Source of the DNA: Toxotes chatareus
Lineage: Eukaryota; Chordata; Actinopteri; Toxotidae
Assembly (NCBI GenBank): GCA_016801885.1
Contig: CM028893.1
Span: 6,585,950 to 6,649,949 of the forward strand
Direction: 5' to 3'
Length of the DNA: 64,000 bases
Made by a program: the position numbers and the translations under genes. How positions within the stretch are numbered: the first letter of the stretch is position 1; each line of letters begins with the position of its first letter. This document shows, in pieces, positions 32,436 through 44,797 of the stretch. The notes under the pieces were generated by a model. It was not told the origin of the DNA. It did not search any database and saw only the letters and a list, made by a program, of their open reading frames with translations.

Positions 32436-32820
32436 GCTCTTTAACCGCCTTCTCCTCCTCTCCACCTGCCCCATCTCATTATTCCACATGCTCTTTCTCT
32501 TTCCTCCCTCTCGTCATTTTCTTTACAGTGTTTTTCTCCATCCCTCACAATCTTACTCCGCCCTCCTCATCTGAAATGGCCCTCCCATTTTTACATCCCC
32601 ATTTCTGTCTATTCCCCTGTTTCTCTTGTCCCTGCTTCCCTCCCCCCACCCCTCTTCACTGTTTCTCCCTGTGTGGGCTGGCCCATGTCAAGGCCTCTGT
32701 CTCTTGCCCTCGTTTGACATGCCGCTCATAATGGTCAGATGGGGGAATACCACTCTCTGCCTGTCTCTCTCCATCTTCTCCTTTCTCTATTCTCCTGCTC
32801 ACCCTCTCCCCTGTCAGAAT
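32436..32820 (+). repeat. Pyrimidine-rich tract
   Basis: Nearly 400 bp with strong C/T bias on the plus strand and Ser/Pro/Phe-rich chance frames. Confidence 0.75.
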
Positions 32821-34724
32821 GTCATGCTGTTGCAAAATGGAGAAAATCAATTGAACGTGAGCTCTCTGAAGGCTGTCTGTATAGATACAGTGAGCAGATT
32901 TTTCAAGCATAGACGGGTGTATGCATTTAGATAGTTCTGTGTGTGTGTCTGTGTTTGTGTGTACATACTCATAGAGGGAGGAAAGGAGAGGAAAAAAGGG
33001 GGGTTACTGACAGACTCAAGCTGGGGACGTTTGTCGCCGCTCGTCACTTTTCCCGCCAGCCAACGGACATGACAGCCAAGGCGGGTGAGAGGCGAGTGGC
33101 GGGCTCTCAGGACCCAAGCAGGAATGAGCACAGAGTGACAGATGGCTCCTTCATGCTCAGGCCATCATGATGGGACTGGGAGAGGAGCGAGTAGAGCGAT
33201 GGACAAAGAAGAATGGTGGAAAGGGGAAGGAAGAGATGTCTTGTGACAGTATCAAAACCCACCAGACATTGTAGACACTCTTCCCCAGTCTGTCTGTCAG
33301 CTTTTCTTAACAGGGCCACTGGCTTAGTGATGGCACCACCAGCTAACACTTAGCACAGGTAAAAAGGGGTCTGATAGACGTTAGTGAAAGCGTGGCGACA
33401 GAGCTGATGTGACCTTTCGTGGGTTTATCCTCAAGCTCTAATTTAGTTTGCTTTGAAGCAGTGGTTAATGTGTGTGACAACAACCAATCATACATTTGAA
33501 TTTTGAAATGATACCTGATGCACATTGTTGTGTACTGAGTAGCACAGTACCCAAACTTGGTCTTTTGATTATGTCAAAGTCACATTGTTTTCCAAAAGAA
33601 TGACCAACGCCGTTATTTATCTGGTAATGACAGTCAGATGGATTCCAGGGGTCACACAGCAACATGGCACCAAGTTTTCACAGCAGGAAAAAGTGTTTGT
33701 GGGTGCAGGAAGACTTTAAAGTTACAAACATGTTGTGATAGAGAGGTTATCAGGGATGGAATTTATTTTTACTGGAAAGAGCCCTCAAATTGGCTTTGAG
33801 AAGAGATCGTACAGTTCTTTCATGATTTGCTGTGTCTCTGCGTGTAACAGGATTTTGGTGTGGAACTAAATGTTGGTATGGGCTTGACTCTGAGATATTA
33901 AAAGTAGTGGAGACAAAGACTATAAAATGGACACTGACAGTTGCCTTTGAGGATCACTCATCCCCTCCATCACTCCTAATTATGAGCAGAGGAGGAAGAA
34001 AGGAAAGGACATGATCTTAAACTGGGCATCAAGCCACATATTTTAGCCTTTTGGCAGGGATGAGAGCTGGTGGTGATGTTGCAAACTGACACCTACAGTA
34101 CATTCATACCTCAGTCCCATGATCCTGCCGCCAGTAGGATACCAGTAAGCTTTATGAAGACCTGCGGGTCAGGGTTGGGGCAAAGGGTTTCTCAGAATGT
34201 ATGAGAGTATTTATTGAATGGGTTTTGTATATATATCTGAGAGCAGAATGAGTCATCCAAAAAGTGATATCTGGTTACAGGTGGGGAAACAGATGGGATG
34301 CAGTTTATATTATTATATTGTGTTTGACATGTGATTATAAATAGTGGAATAATATGAAGCAAGTTAAACAAGCTAAAGTAACTTGTTTCCTGGCTGGGTT
34401 ACAGAAATCTAGTGAATTAGACTGATAACAGGTTTGATCAAGGTTAGCAGTAGAAAGTAAAGTAGTCTTTTAATAAGGGGTGGCACAAAAAGGAGGCTTT
34501 CATCATTAAAAACCAGGCTATCAAAGAACACATTCCTAACACTCTACCAAGCAAAAAGGCAACAACTTAAAATAAAAGACACACCACGAAAGCCTCTTTG
34601 GTATTTTGATTCAGGTCACTGAAGGCGAAGCAGAAACAAAACAGACACACACAACCTTGTAAGACAAATAGGTTTTGTCATCCCCACAGAAGGCTCCCTT
34701 TTTGTCAAAGACCCAGAGGCTGCG
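32821..34724. other. No gene seen
   Basis: Unique mixed sequence, some CpG near 33025-33105. An acceptor-like CTTTTCCCGCCAG ends at 33059 with GCGG|GTGAGA 25 nt later, too short to weigh. No gene recognised. Confidence 0.45.
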
Positions 34725-34965
34725 GCTACGATGAATTGTGACATAGCCTAATTCCTTTGGAATTGCAGTACAGTCGATAAAGGAGCAAACGGTCTGGCAA
34801 TGACCTCCAGGATAGTGTTATTGACCTATTTTGCATACACACTGGGTGCGAGAATGGACAGGCGCTTTATTTGTGCCGTTATTTATTGGCCCACAACATG
34901 ACTGTAATGCCTGTCCAGGGACTCGGCTGGAGTGCAGTTATAGATTATCATGATTGCTAGTTATT
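34725..34965. promoter_or_regulatory. CNE-like block
   Basis: Unique sequence with CCTAATTCCTTTGGAATTGC, TTATTGACC, TTTTGCATAC, GTTATTTATTGG and GATTATCATGATTGC words. Enhancer-like texture, ending just before a large microsatellite. Confidence 0.36.
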
Positions 34966-34983
34966 AGTGTGTGTGAGTGTGCA

Positions 34984-34988
<5 letters not shown>

Positions 34989-35056
<68 letters not shown>
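34989..35056. repeat. (GT)n/(CA)n inverted microsatellite
   Basis: About 18 GT units (34989-35024), a short GGCACAT spacer, then about 12 CA units (35032-35056). The two halves are reverse complements, so either strand can fold into a long hairpin. Confidence 0.97.
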
Positions 35057-35489
35057 GGGGATGAGGGAGATTATTCAGAGCCTTTCTGTTTGAATAAAGA
35101 AGACAGAGGCAGTCTTGTGCAAATTGTTGTTGAAATAGTTTAATGCCAGTTCAACTTAACTTCAAGGACAAAACCAGCACTGCTGTAGTTGATGGCTAAT
35201 ATGTAAATATTATGTGTATGTGTGCACTGTGTCTGTACTGTCTCAGGACATAATTACAGAGTGAAAAGTGGCAAACATTTACCTTGACATTCAGTTCTTA
35301 GTGTGAATCAATATTTTGCTAGAGCTAGATAGGACTGAAATCTGGTCACACAGCCATCTTTTCCTTTTTCTTTTTTTTTTTTCCTCTGGTCCCTAAGAGA
35401 GACACAAGACGATGGATGGAGAACCATTTCTTCAGCTACATGTCACTGAGTCAGACACTTAAGCCATGCACTTGTTGTCTGCGGCACTG
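35057..35489. other. No gene seen; T-run
   Basis: AT-rich with a poly-T near 35370-35382. Confidence 0.5.
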
Positions 35490-35860
35490 GGATGAACCCT
35501 TTCCTCTCGCATCGCATTGAGAGCGAAAAGACGAGGACCACCCCTTTCCATCTCATCCCTTTTTCATTCTTTCAGCTCTGAATCAGCATCAGTGTCGCAC
35601 TTAAGAACACTTCTTGGCACCGACTCAAGGTCCTTTTCGCCACCCTCGTCCATGGGGCCTCCCTCTATAGTGGGCCATGTAATTTACGCTGACAGTGGTA
35701 TTGACTATATTTAACAGACTGATGAATGGCAAACATAAATAAGACTTCCAGTAGAGCCCTGTGGTCCTCCACAACAATACAGCACAATTAGACCTTTGGA
35801 GAATGAAAAGGCTAAAGTCATCCCCAGGCAATTAACCGGAGCCTTCAGAGGGAAAATGGC
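35490..35860. promoter_or_regulatory. CNE-like block
   Basis: Unique sequence with GCATCGCATTGAGAGCG, AATCAGCATCAG, GGCCATGTAATTTACGC, ACATAAATAAG and CAATTAACCGG words. Chance frames on both strands. Confidence 0.32.
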
Positions 35861-35942
35861 AAAACATAGCTCAGAAATATGACAAAAGGTGTTGTCTGTA
35901 TGCAGAAATTTGCAAAACTTTCTTTCAGTTTGGAAATGTTAA

Positions 35943-35978
35943 TGTCATCATATTAAATATGATATTAATATGATGACA
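35943..35978. repeat. 14-bp inverted repeat, AT-rich
   Basis: Perfect 14-bp arms at 35943-35956 and 35965-35978 (TGTCATCATATTAA and its reverse complement) with an 8-nt loop. Possible cruciform, hairpin RNA or fold-back remnant. Confidence 0.95.
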
Positions 35979-36499
35979 ATCTAAATGTTTCAGAACTATT
36001 TCTAACATTAAGGAAAGTTAAAATGGTCCTTTGCTCTCTTTCCCCTTCTTCCATCTAAGTTTTTTCAGGTACATGGTATCTCTGTGGGATTAATTGCTCA
36101 TTTAGCAACTCTTTTCCATATTTCACGGTTGAGAGAATATCCAAATTAGCTTTGCCATCAGAGTTCACTTCTTCCACTGGGGCTTGAATGACCACACTGT
36201 AGGACACCACGCCGAGCCAATCAGGTACTTGTAACTCATCAGCTGGGCGGGACAGCAGCTGAAGACATTGTCCACTTCTTGGCTCTATGTTAGTGAGTTG
36301 CATTGGAATGAACTGTTGTGGGAGGATGAGCCATTTTCATTGAGATTGGGCCACTCAGGCTCTTATTATTATGGAGACCATTTATTTCTTTGTAAATTAG
36401 AGTTTGGCTGAAAGCGTCACAGGGCACCAAATGGACCCAGTCGATGCTGGTCTGGTGGACTGAGGGAAGGGCACCAGGGTGGTAGGGTTGCAACTGAGC
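35979..36499. other. No gene seen
   Basis: Unique sequence. A minus-strand frame (36055-36303, extending open to about 36336) reads VPDWLGVVSYSVVIQAPVEE in its middle, with natural-looking composition, but no family or splice support. Confidence 0.4.
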
Positions 36500-36880
36500 G
36501 GCAGTTATTATTCAGATATGGACGGCACAGTGGCGGGTGTGCTGGAATCGACCTAATGGGGTGGGAAGGCGCAGTCGATGGCTCTCTGACGCTCGGCTGA
36601 GCTGATATCTCTCCTGCTTTTCTCTTCCTTCAGCCCCCCCTCCACCCCCCCTCCTCAACTAGCTATCCATCCACACTGACGTATTCTGATGACTCGTGTC
36701 ATTAAAGCTAAAGTCCACTGAGGAGGTAATTAGCCAAAGTATGGCATTAATCAGCGGCTAGAGTCCCTCGCGCCTGCTGGGGTGTCTGGGATGTGCTTTT
36801 TGCAGCCACATTTGGCCTCCTGCGGCCCCCTGTTCCACACATGGTGGGCATTAACCTTCGGAGGCTTGGCCATTTGTCTA
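36500..36880. promoter_or_regulatory. CNE-like block
   Basis: Two unique parts around a C-rich run (36630-36655). The right part has TGACGTATTCTGATGAC, GTGTCATTAAAGC, GAGGTAATTAGCC and GGCATTAATCAGCGG words, a dense homeodomain-type cluster. Confidence 0.36.
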
Positions 36881-37274
36881 TGACGGGCTCATGCTCTCTT
36901 GTTCACAAGCTTTCTTTCTGTATTTCTGTCACTTGATGGACCCTGTAAATGCCAGAGTGCCTTGGTCATCTGTAGTGGAAGTGGTGGAGCATGGAGAAAG
37001 GACACAGAAGAATGTAGCAGAGAATATTTTTTAGTGCTTTGTTTTTTTTTCAGCAGCTGTTTTAGACAAACTACCAAAAATGTTTGTTGATTTGGGGCAA
37101 GATGACAGTGTTCTATCTATTAGACATCTCTCGCCTGATGCTGTCTTAAGTACATGAAGCCTTGTACATATGGAGTGGCTCATGTGTTCACAAAAAAAAA
37201 CAAAACAAAACAAATTCCTTTCTAGACAGTGCAATTTTTAAGCCCTCTGTTAGAGCAACTAAATGAAGTCTGTT
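36881..37274. other. No gene seen
   Basis: Mixed unique sequence with a T-run near 37040 and an AAACAAAACAAAACAAA stretch near 37199-37213. Confidence 0.5.
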
Positions 37275-37590
37275 TAGTGTTGACCGATCGGTCATTTCTC
37301 AGTCCTCCTGCTCATCAGTGTCCTCCCAGACAAACAAATCACCGCTGCTTTGCCAAAACAAAATGGCCTCCATCAGTGCGCGCACAGTGACATCTCCATC
37401 TGCTGTCAGACAAACCATTAAAAGTGCAGGGCAAAATTTCAGCCCTGTCAGTGCATATAAAGTCTCTCATTTCTCTCCATCAGCACAGTCTACCAGTTCC
37501 GCACAGCAGAGATAGACTCAATCTAAAAACGGACTCCCATACTGAACATTTTGATTTCATTACCACCCGCCACTGAATATTCATATACTT
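37275..37590. promoter_or_regulatory. CNE-like block
   Basis: Unique sequence with CAAAATGGCCTCC, CAAACCATTAAAAGTGC, GTCAGTGCATATAAAG and TTGATTTCATTACC words. Confidence 0.33.
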
Positions 37591-37619
37591 TTTTTTTTTA
37601 CTGCTGTGTCAAGTCACAC

Positions 37620-38045
37620 CTGGAACCAGCAGGGCATCATACATTATTCATTAGTGAAAGGCAATGGGGTGTGGTCTAATAGAGTTTACTGGGGTGCCGA
37701 CAAGCTCGGTCTCCACTTCCTGATTCATTAATGATGCATCTTCTCCCACCAGTAGTGTCGAGCTAACCTCCCGCCCATGTGACAAGGCCCGAGGGTCCTG
37801 GAGGAACTGCTCGGCTCTCCTCATTTAATTGTTCTTGCGCTGACCCAACCAGGAGATTAGTGCAAAGAACACGCGACAGGGAGGGAATACTGCCAGCCCC
37901 GGATTTCGCTTCCCTAACCTCAGCCAGTACAAATCCACTGCTCGCCAGGGAGTGTTGCTCTGAAGGTGATGTGTGCCCAGATAAAATATACCATCGGCAC
38001 AATCGCACACACAAATCTGAGCTCAGATATGGCTGAAAATACATA
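37620..38045. promoter_or_regulatory. CNE-like block
   Basis: Unique sequence with ATACATTATTCATTAGTG, GATTCATTAATGATGC, TCATTTAATTGTTC and AGGAGATTAGTGC words; clustered ATTA cores and no repeats. Strong texture. Confidence 0.37.
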
Positions 38046-40029
38046 AAAATGGAAGAGAAATATAAGGCAGACACGTAAAAATGAAAAAAACAGTACACAG
38101 GACTTAGTGATTTACCTTTAACAGTTATCTGCAGACATAAATCAAATACAGCTCCAGACTTTCAAATGCATGGCTCCATTTATATATATCTAATCAAAGC
38201 TCAAAGATTTTATAGTCAGTGAACAAGATGCAAAATTGAATTTGACTTCAAGAAATTACATCAAGACACTAAATCAATGAAAGACATAAAAGTACTGTAA
38301 CCTGCAATAGAAGGTTTCAGCATTTAAACCCGACTAAGCATGGGATAGTCTAAGAGCTGCCACTCAACATAAAATAAGTTCTCTCCCATTGCTGGAGTTA
38401 GACAACATAAGCGCATGTAAGGGATGACTGAGACAACATGAGTAAATAACATGATCAGCCAGCTGTTTGAACAAATACGAGTAAATATTCTCAGCAGTGC
38501 AGCATATACAGAGCGTATGATTTGATTTGGGCTCCTCCGAGCTCTCAGTGAATTTGCACCTTCTATTTCTTTTCTTTTATGTCTAGCAGGCAGTGATCTT
38601 AAATTTTGCAACTCATTATGGTTAACTGTGCTATAATTCTGCTTTAGGTGCAGACACTTTAATTGGCTGAGGCATGTGAGGCATGACACATTTTTCTCTG
38701 AAAATGCCTTGGCTCAGATTTTGTCACCCATTTGCCCAGTGCCCGGCCACAATCTACCAAGTCCCACCACTGGGGAGAGCAATTCCCCCAGATCTAAATG
38801 ACAGAAGAGTAACAAACATGGTCCTCCTACCCTTGATGGTCACCTGACACCAGAAGTATCTTACACACACAGAAGGGTCTAGGGTCCTGGACACAATATT
38901 TTGACTGGAATCACCACGTCAGAGTGTGATCTGGGATTAACTACCATCATTTGTCGTGAGCTCCTGCTCCTGACCTTTTCACCTCAGTGTGACAAAGGTT
39001 GCACTGTGTATTAATCCCATGGTTATTAACAGCTTTGTCCAGGGTCCCATTCTCATATCAGACTTAAACACCACAGCTGAGTGGCAAAGCTAGCACTAAA
39101 GTGCATTAAGCCGCATTTCCTCTAAAGGTTGTTTAATACTGGTTTGCTCAGAACGTTCCTACTTTTCTCTCAGAATCTCCAATTCAGGACTCCTGCACTT
39201 ACTTTCACTCCTTCATGTGTGTTGCATGACAGTTGTTCATTTAAAGTGATAAAAAAGCGAGACAGCGTAATTTATTTGCGTGTCTTTTTGAGGTTGGCTG
39301 TGTTAAAGCCTAATGACATAGTGACTGCATAAGCTGCACAGTCAGACACGATGCAGCACTGCTTAGGTTCTCCTCCATTTTGGACTCTATGCAATCCCTC
39401 AGGTCTTTACTGTGCAGTTGGTCAATGGCGACATTTCATATGTAAGAATTTACCATAAATGTGCTCTGTGCTTAACCAGGCTTGAATTCATACAATAACT
39501 CTGGACGGTCTGTGACAGTCCATTTGATTGTCCTTTACTCTTCCAAATGCCCTCAGTTCGTCTTTCCCATCTAAGATAGAAGTGGAGAGGCATGTGCAGG
39601 CACCCAGGGGGGCTGCGATGCTAACTTTGTGCCTGTCCTCTGCATCCTCTGAGACTGGGCTTTGTTTGAGCAGCGACTGGCTACTCAATCAAACCCTGAC
39701 CTTTTCTTTCTGAGGACATCTAACTTCAAGACCACCAAAAGCAGTAGTTTCTCCTCTCTATTAGCCACAGTGTTTGTACTGTATGTCATATCACATATTC
39801 ACTCATTGTGAGTACAGAAGCGCAGTGTCTATACAGAGGAGGAAGACTAAAAAATGGCTTTCAATTATTGTGGTATTGTATAAGACAGGAGGACTGTCTG
39901 CACTTTTGACAGCAGGCTTTTTTCAGCCACAAGTATAGAGACTGAATGAAAGAAATGAATAGATGAATGGATAGAGCGGGAGGAGGCAATATTGATCATG
40001 TTTTATGAGCTCACCAGTCTGACTGGTGA
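38046..40029. other. No gene seen
   Basis: AT-rich unique sequence with a possible CNE-like island near 38440-38680 (frame 38324-38689 minus is chance). No repeats of note. Confidence 0.45.
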
Positions 40030-40400
40030 GGTGACGGGCGAAGATCCGCCACTTGTGTTTTTGTCCCAAGATCCTCCATCACAACGCTCATGTCCAAGGT
40101 AACAATCAATCTATCAATAAAAAGCAAAACAAACAAAAGGCAGAAAATGATTCATCACCCTAACACCCCCCCTCCCCCCTCCTCCTCTTCGGGTCTCTGC
40201 AAACAAAAACAATGACAACCAAATAGATTTGAGAAAGTGCACGCAGGCCCTACTGCAGGGGTTGGGGAGGGGGCGGTGGCGCTAAACACAATTCAGCCTT
40301 ATCGCGTCTCGTAGGCTTCCCTCCCTGAAATGATTGTTTCACTCAAATAAACAGATTGAATATATCATGCATCCTTGGTGTAGATAGGAATAAATCTTTC
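40030..40400. promoter_or_regulatory. CNE-like block, interrupted
   Basis: GGTAACAATCAATCTATC near 40098 and GAAATGATTGTTTCAC near 40328 flank C-rich and G-rich simple stretches (40165-40185, 40258-40278). Confidence 0.27.
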
Positions 40401-40909
40401 AAATCTGCTTTTTCTTTTTTCTTTTTTTCAACAAAGCAATTTCTTAGCCAGCGTCCCTGTGACTGAGGAGGCCGTCTCTCATAAATTCACTCCAGCAAGT
40501 GCATAAATCTCCCTTACAGATAACATCAGGTGTGGATTGACGAGAGCTAGAGAGCAGCAGGGACATGGTAAAGTCTATGCATGCTCGTGCTGCGGGCACA
40601 AGTCTTTCCGGGTATGTACACGTTTCCCGAGCACCTGAGACCATTTACTGTGTGTGCGGATTTTGTTGCACGGTTTTTATGGGTGCATCTGCTGTCATTT
40701 GTTTTATACATTTTACATACGTGTTTGCGAGCTTTGTGGATGATTTATACGATTGATTTAAACAGGTGATTACCCACCTGCCACAATGCAAATGATCTGG
40801 CTTAATTTCTTAGTGGACAGCTTGGCCTCAACTGCACTTACTTGTTTGGTTGGGATGAGGGTACATTTGTCCCTGATTATACATTCATCTATATTCAACT
40901 TTTGCCCAT
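40401..40909. other. No gene seen
   Basis: Unique sequence with a perfect octamer ATGCAAAT at 40786-40793 followed by GATCTGG; a small CNE-like island is possible at 40740-40830. Confidence 0.4.
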
Positions 40910-41095
40910 GATTGTCCTCCCCCATTTCTCTTTTAATCCTCATCATCTCTCGCACCCTCTCATCCTCATCCTTTTGTCTCCTCTTTTCTTTTTTCTCCCT
41001 CCAGCGTCCTCGTCCTTCCCTGCCTCCCTTCCCCTTGTCCCTTTTCCCCCCTCTTTCCTTCTCTTTCTCTCTCTCTCTCTCTCTTCCACCATGCA
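40910..41095 (+). repeat. Pyrimidine-rich tract with (CT)n
   Basis: C/T-biased stretch ending in a CT repeat (about 41064-41084). It explains the long low-complexity Arg/Lys/Glu-rich frame on the minus strand and Ser/Phe/Leu-rich frames on the plus strand. Confidence 0.85.
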
Positions 41096-41334
41096 GCCCT
41101 GCAGTTACTTTCTGACTTGTGTTCAGTTTAATAATCGTTTGGACCGAACCCCTAATGAATAAAGTCACTCGGACTAATTGCTCACAATGTTTCAAGATAC
41201 AAGAAAGTGTAGAAAGGAAGGAGAAGAAATGAGAATGTGGACATTCAATAGCCTGTTGGTGGAATTTTAAAGAGGTAATTAGAAGCACTTACAGTAGGAT
41301 GACCACACACCGCTTGTTTGTTGTTTTTTTGCAG
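41096..41334. other. Possible CNE-like island
   Basis: GGACCGAACCCCTAATG and GGACTAATTGCTCAC words near 41140-41185. It ends in a strong polypyrimidine acceptor TTGTTTTTTTGCAG at 41334. Confidence 0.25.
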
Positions 41335-41446
41335 GACATGATAAATCTTTTGGTTGATGGAGCGAGACGGCACTAAGCCTCGGAAAAGGAGTGTGGCTGG
41401 AAATGGAGAGAAAAAGAATTTCAAGATCATTCGGGTAGAAAATTAG
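41335..41446 (+). other. Candidate exon with 29-codon frame
   Basis: After the strong acceptor at 41334, ATG at 41357 opens 29 codons to TAG (41444-41446): a basic peptide beginning MERDGTKPRKRSVAGNGEKK. The Kozak context is poor at -3 (T) but good at +4 (G). A weak donor-like GTAGAA follows CGG at 41434. The Lys/Arg/Gly richness follows the purine bias. No family assigned. Confidence 0.09.
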
Positions 41447-41453
41447 ACCACCA

Positions 41454-41472
41454 GGGACGGGGAGGGGAGGGG
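41454..41472 (+). other. G-quadruplex motif
   Basis: GGGACGGGGAGGGGAGGGG: four G-runs with loops of two, one and one bases, a canonical tight quadruplex. It lies eight bases past the small frame above. Confidence 0.8.
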
Positions 41473-42369
41473 TACATTTCTTGCTATGATCTGGACATTT
41501 GACTGGGTTAAGCATGACATCCACTTGTAGATATGTGTATTTAACAAGTCCATGACTGCAAAGAAGACAGAAATATGTAGTTTAGTAAAGAGAATTCTAA
41601 ATGTCATTTAGATTCCAATTTCGAACCACGTCAGTGTTGCCTGGTCCCTTTTGAGAGTGACTGGTCCAGAAGCCCTTCTGCTAATGTTATTTATGTCTTA
41701 ACCGAGGGATTATATGCCTTAGTGCAGCACACACACGCAAACATACACAGGAACACATACACAATTACAGGAACACTGAGTCAAACCTCAGTAATACCAA
41801 GAATTGAAAATTTTGTCCCTACAACAGAAAATTGTACGCGTTGTGAGGTGAGGACCCTGTCACTCTGGATCAGACATATTAGTAGCCACCTAAGTGCAGG
41901 TGGACAGGTGTAGCTTAGCCCTGGGGCGACAGAGTGTCCTGGGGAGACTGCATGCTAGCAGAGCAGTGTGTGTGTGTGTGTGTGTATATGATTGTGTGTT
42001 TGTGTTGTTTTGCTCCTAACGCTCTCAAAGGAGGACGCAGGTGTATTGATTTTCAGCACTCGCCATAGAAGGGAGCCAGATATTGGCATTAAACCCTTTT
42101 GACATGTTGCTCCCAATGAACACCACATTGTACACTTGATGTGACACACAAGCAAAGGACTTGTGCACAAGCAGCTTTGTGGATATCATAAAGCATGTGC
42201 AGCAAAGGCTCATAAAGTCTGTGTGTGTGTGTGCGTGTACATGGAGCAACAGCCTCGCAGGAGTTTGTCTCTGAGCTGAAACACACATCCACTGCTCAAA
42301 TTCAGCCAAAGACAAAAATCATGCAGACTTAAATAAAAATATACACACCCAAACATTTTTATTTATCAC
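41473..42369. other. No gene seen; GT repeats
   Basis: CA-rich near 41727-41763, a (GT)n run at about 41967-41986 and another near 42220-42233. Open frames are unsupported. Confidence 0.5.
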
Positions 42370-42560
42370 ACCTGCACATTGTGCACAGGCATAACCGCAC
42401 CCGATAAGCCAGGCATGCGAAATGGGCTGCCTCTTCACGCTAAAACATGGCCCAAAGCGCTCTCTCATTCTCTCTCTCTCTCCCTCTCATTCTCTCTCTC
42501 TCTCTCTCATTCATCTTTTTCCACCATCAAGGCGTTACCAATTGGAGGAAACTGATGTTT
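42370..42560. repeat. CT-rich repeat with unique flanks
   Basis: Unique CpG-bearing sequence to about 42460, then CT runs separated by CAT (42463-42513), then unique sequence with GTTACCAATTGG. Confidence 0.7.
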
Positions 42561-44399
42561 CCTCTTGCTTCACATCCTGGCTAAATTTCTTTGCCCTTTG
42601 ATGTTCCTTTCTCGAGTGGCGACCCGTATTCCTTCGCTAGGAACAACCATGATGACAAATACGCATGGATTTCAAGTCACTTTGTTCCCTAGCAACGGAA
42701 GACAGTACCCCCCCCGATCATCATGCGAGTGTCCTGGTGACGCCCTGGTGAAAGTAATGCTGCCCATGCTAAGATTGCTTTTGAGCCTGACAGGGCTTGA
42801 GAGCAGGGGAGGTGGGGTTATGACTGGGTTTGAGTGTCCATCAGGGAGATGATGGGATAGGACAATGGAGTGAGGGGGTTGGGGTTATGAGTACAAGTTG
42901 GCTAGTTGGCTATCACTTAATCAACGAGTTATGTCAAGAGAGTGACAGTATACCACTGCACTCCCTCTGCATCTGATGCTTTCATTTCATTCCTTACTTT
43001 GCTCTTAATAGGTTTACCCAAACTGTAAAAAGGAATGTTTTCCCACTCAGCTCTTGTGCCAATACTCTTGGTTTTATTTGGCAAGACTTTGATATTTTTG
43101 TGCCTGAGATTTAAAAGGAACTACTTTCTACCGCAGAAATAGTCCCTATGAAAACTGTAGACACCATCCATGCTCTGTGGATTATTCAGAGGAGGCTGTA
43201 CACTGTCTCTAGAGAACGATGATGCATTCCAGTTTTCAAATGCATTTCTTTAATGCTTTAAGCGACACAAAAGAAATCCCATTCACCTCCATTGTATTGA
43301 GGTGGCAGGAAAAAAAAAATCAGAAATGGAAAACGGCAACCACCACCCCCAACACTGCACGAAATGAAGCATTAAGACCCTACATTAACACTGATGCGTC
43401 ACCATTCTTCTTAATGCACACACACACATTCACAAAAACAGCCACACACTTGGTAAAGCACTCTGTAAAAACTACCATTTTAAGTTTATTTGCATAACCT
43501 GTCTTTTACTGTTTCCTTACTCTCACTTTAGCCCATTTCCTGTTCTGGAAAAAAAATGCAGAATGCCGTATGTATGAGCATCAGGGCAAGTGTTGTTATT
43601 TGCTCAGCCCCTGTGGCGGACTCCATTCGAGGAGACTCCCTGCGATGGGTAGCTGCCATACTTTAGCCCCAGGAGCGAGGCTGTGGTACAGACAAACCTT
43701 TCATAGCTGTTTTTCAGCCTGTGCAATTCAGAGCTGTGTCCCCTGCTTGCTGCTCTGCGTGGGGGCAAACTGTAATTCAGTGAGAGCCAGATGTCAAGAG
43801 AGGCAGACCACCTCTAATACAGATGGGTGTTTATGTTTCAGATTATCATTTGCTGGGTGTTAGCGTGTAATTGCAGATTAAGGATTTGTTTAAGGGTATT
43901 GATCTTGTAAATGCAGTTTGTGCTGAGTTGGGGAGGAGGGGGTTTGTTCACATACATGAACCGTGAAGCAGGTGGTGACACAAACAAAAAAAATCAGAAT
44001 GATCCTTCTTATAGGTCCAGAGTTCTCCTGTCACACTGCTTTTGGTAATGTGTTTGGCCCTGCATATACCTGTCGGCTAAACATACACAAAGATCAAGGC
44101 CAGACAAGCAGGCTTGCCTTGCCAGTTATGCCAGTATCCTTTTTCAGTACCCTTTTCTTAGTTGTCATTCAAGGTACATTGTGAGCTGCCTGTCAACACA
44201 ACCCATCACACACATTTAACTCAATCTGCTGTGCTACAAAAAAATTATATTGGAAGGATTACTGTAATCAGTACATGTAGTACACACGTGGAATGATCAG
44301 GAGGGGGAGATTTTATGGGTCTTGATAAAAAAAACAAAAAAACAAAAAAACGTTTTGAAACAGGGCCACAATTAATGTGAATCATCTTTAAGAGATGAT
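42561..44399. other. No gene seen
   Basis: Unique mixed sequence; octamer ATTTGCAT at 43488-43495, a small CA run near 43422 and A-rich patches near 44330-44350. Nothing recognised in the frames. Confidence 0.45.
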
Positions 44400-44797
44400 T
44401 TCTGTTACACTGGTGTAAAAAGATGGTCAGCTAAAGTGTGAAACAGCATGTGACTGGTTACAACAACTTCACACCATAAAAGGGGAACTTGTTTAAGCAG
44501 TTGTATGACTTTAATTCCATTAATGAATACCAGCTGATAAATTGAGCTAGTTGCCTTAGAGACAAGTGGCAATAAAAAAAAGAGCATTTCTAATGTTTTC
44601 ATGGCAAAAGAGATGGCTGTGAGAGCCTCGAAATAAAAACAACCCTCCCTTTGTTGATATCAATTACCAGGTGACTGTTAATCAATTGCAGTGACGGCAT
44701 AATGATTTGTTGTCAGATGTTTGAGGAATGAGCAATGGCGGCCTGAGTTGATTTTCTCCCTTTCTCCTTTTCTTTCTTTTTTCCTTTTGGGTTCCAG
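44400..44797. promoter_or_regulatory. CNE-like block ending in acceptor
   Basis: GATATCAATTACCAGG, GTTAATCAATTGCAG, CATAATGATTTGTTGTCAG and GAGCAATGGCGGCC words (44655-44740), followed by a 45-nt pyrimidine tract ending GGGTTCCAG at 44797. Confidence 0.35.

Noticed and set aside
36055..36303. 82-codon minus-strand frame with natural composition
   Set aside because: Length is within chance for 64 kb; upstream stop at about 36337 without a usable acceptor; no recognised family.
36520..36540. GACGGCACAGTGGCGGG resembles the start of fish tRNA-derived SINEs
   Set aside because: The match ends after about 15 bases; no B box or tail follows.
40770..41288. 172-codon minus-strand frame
   Set aside because: Its middle is Arg/Lys/Glu/Gly low complexity from the C/T-rich tract and CT repeat. 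No domain or splice support.
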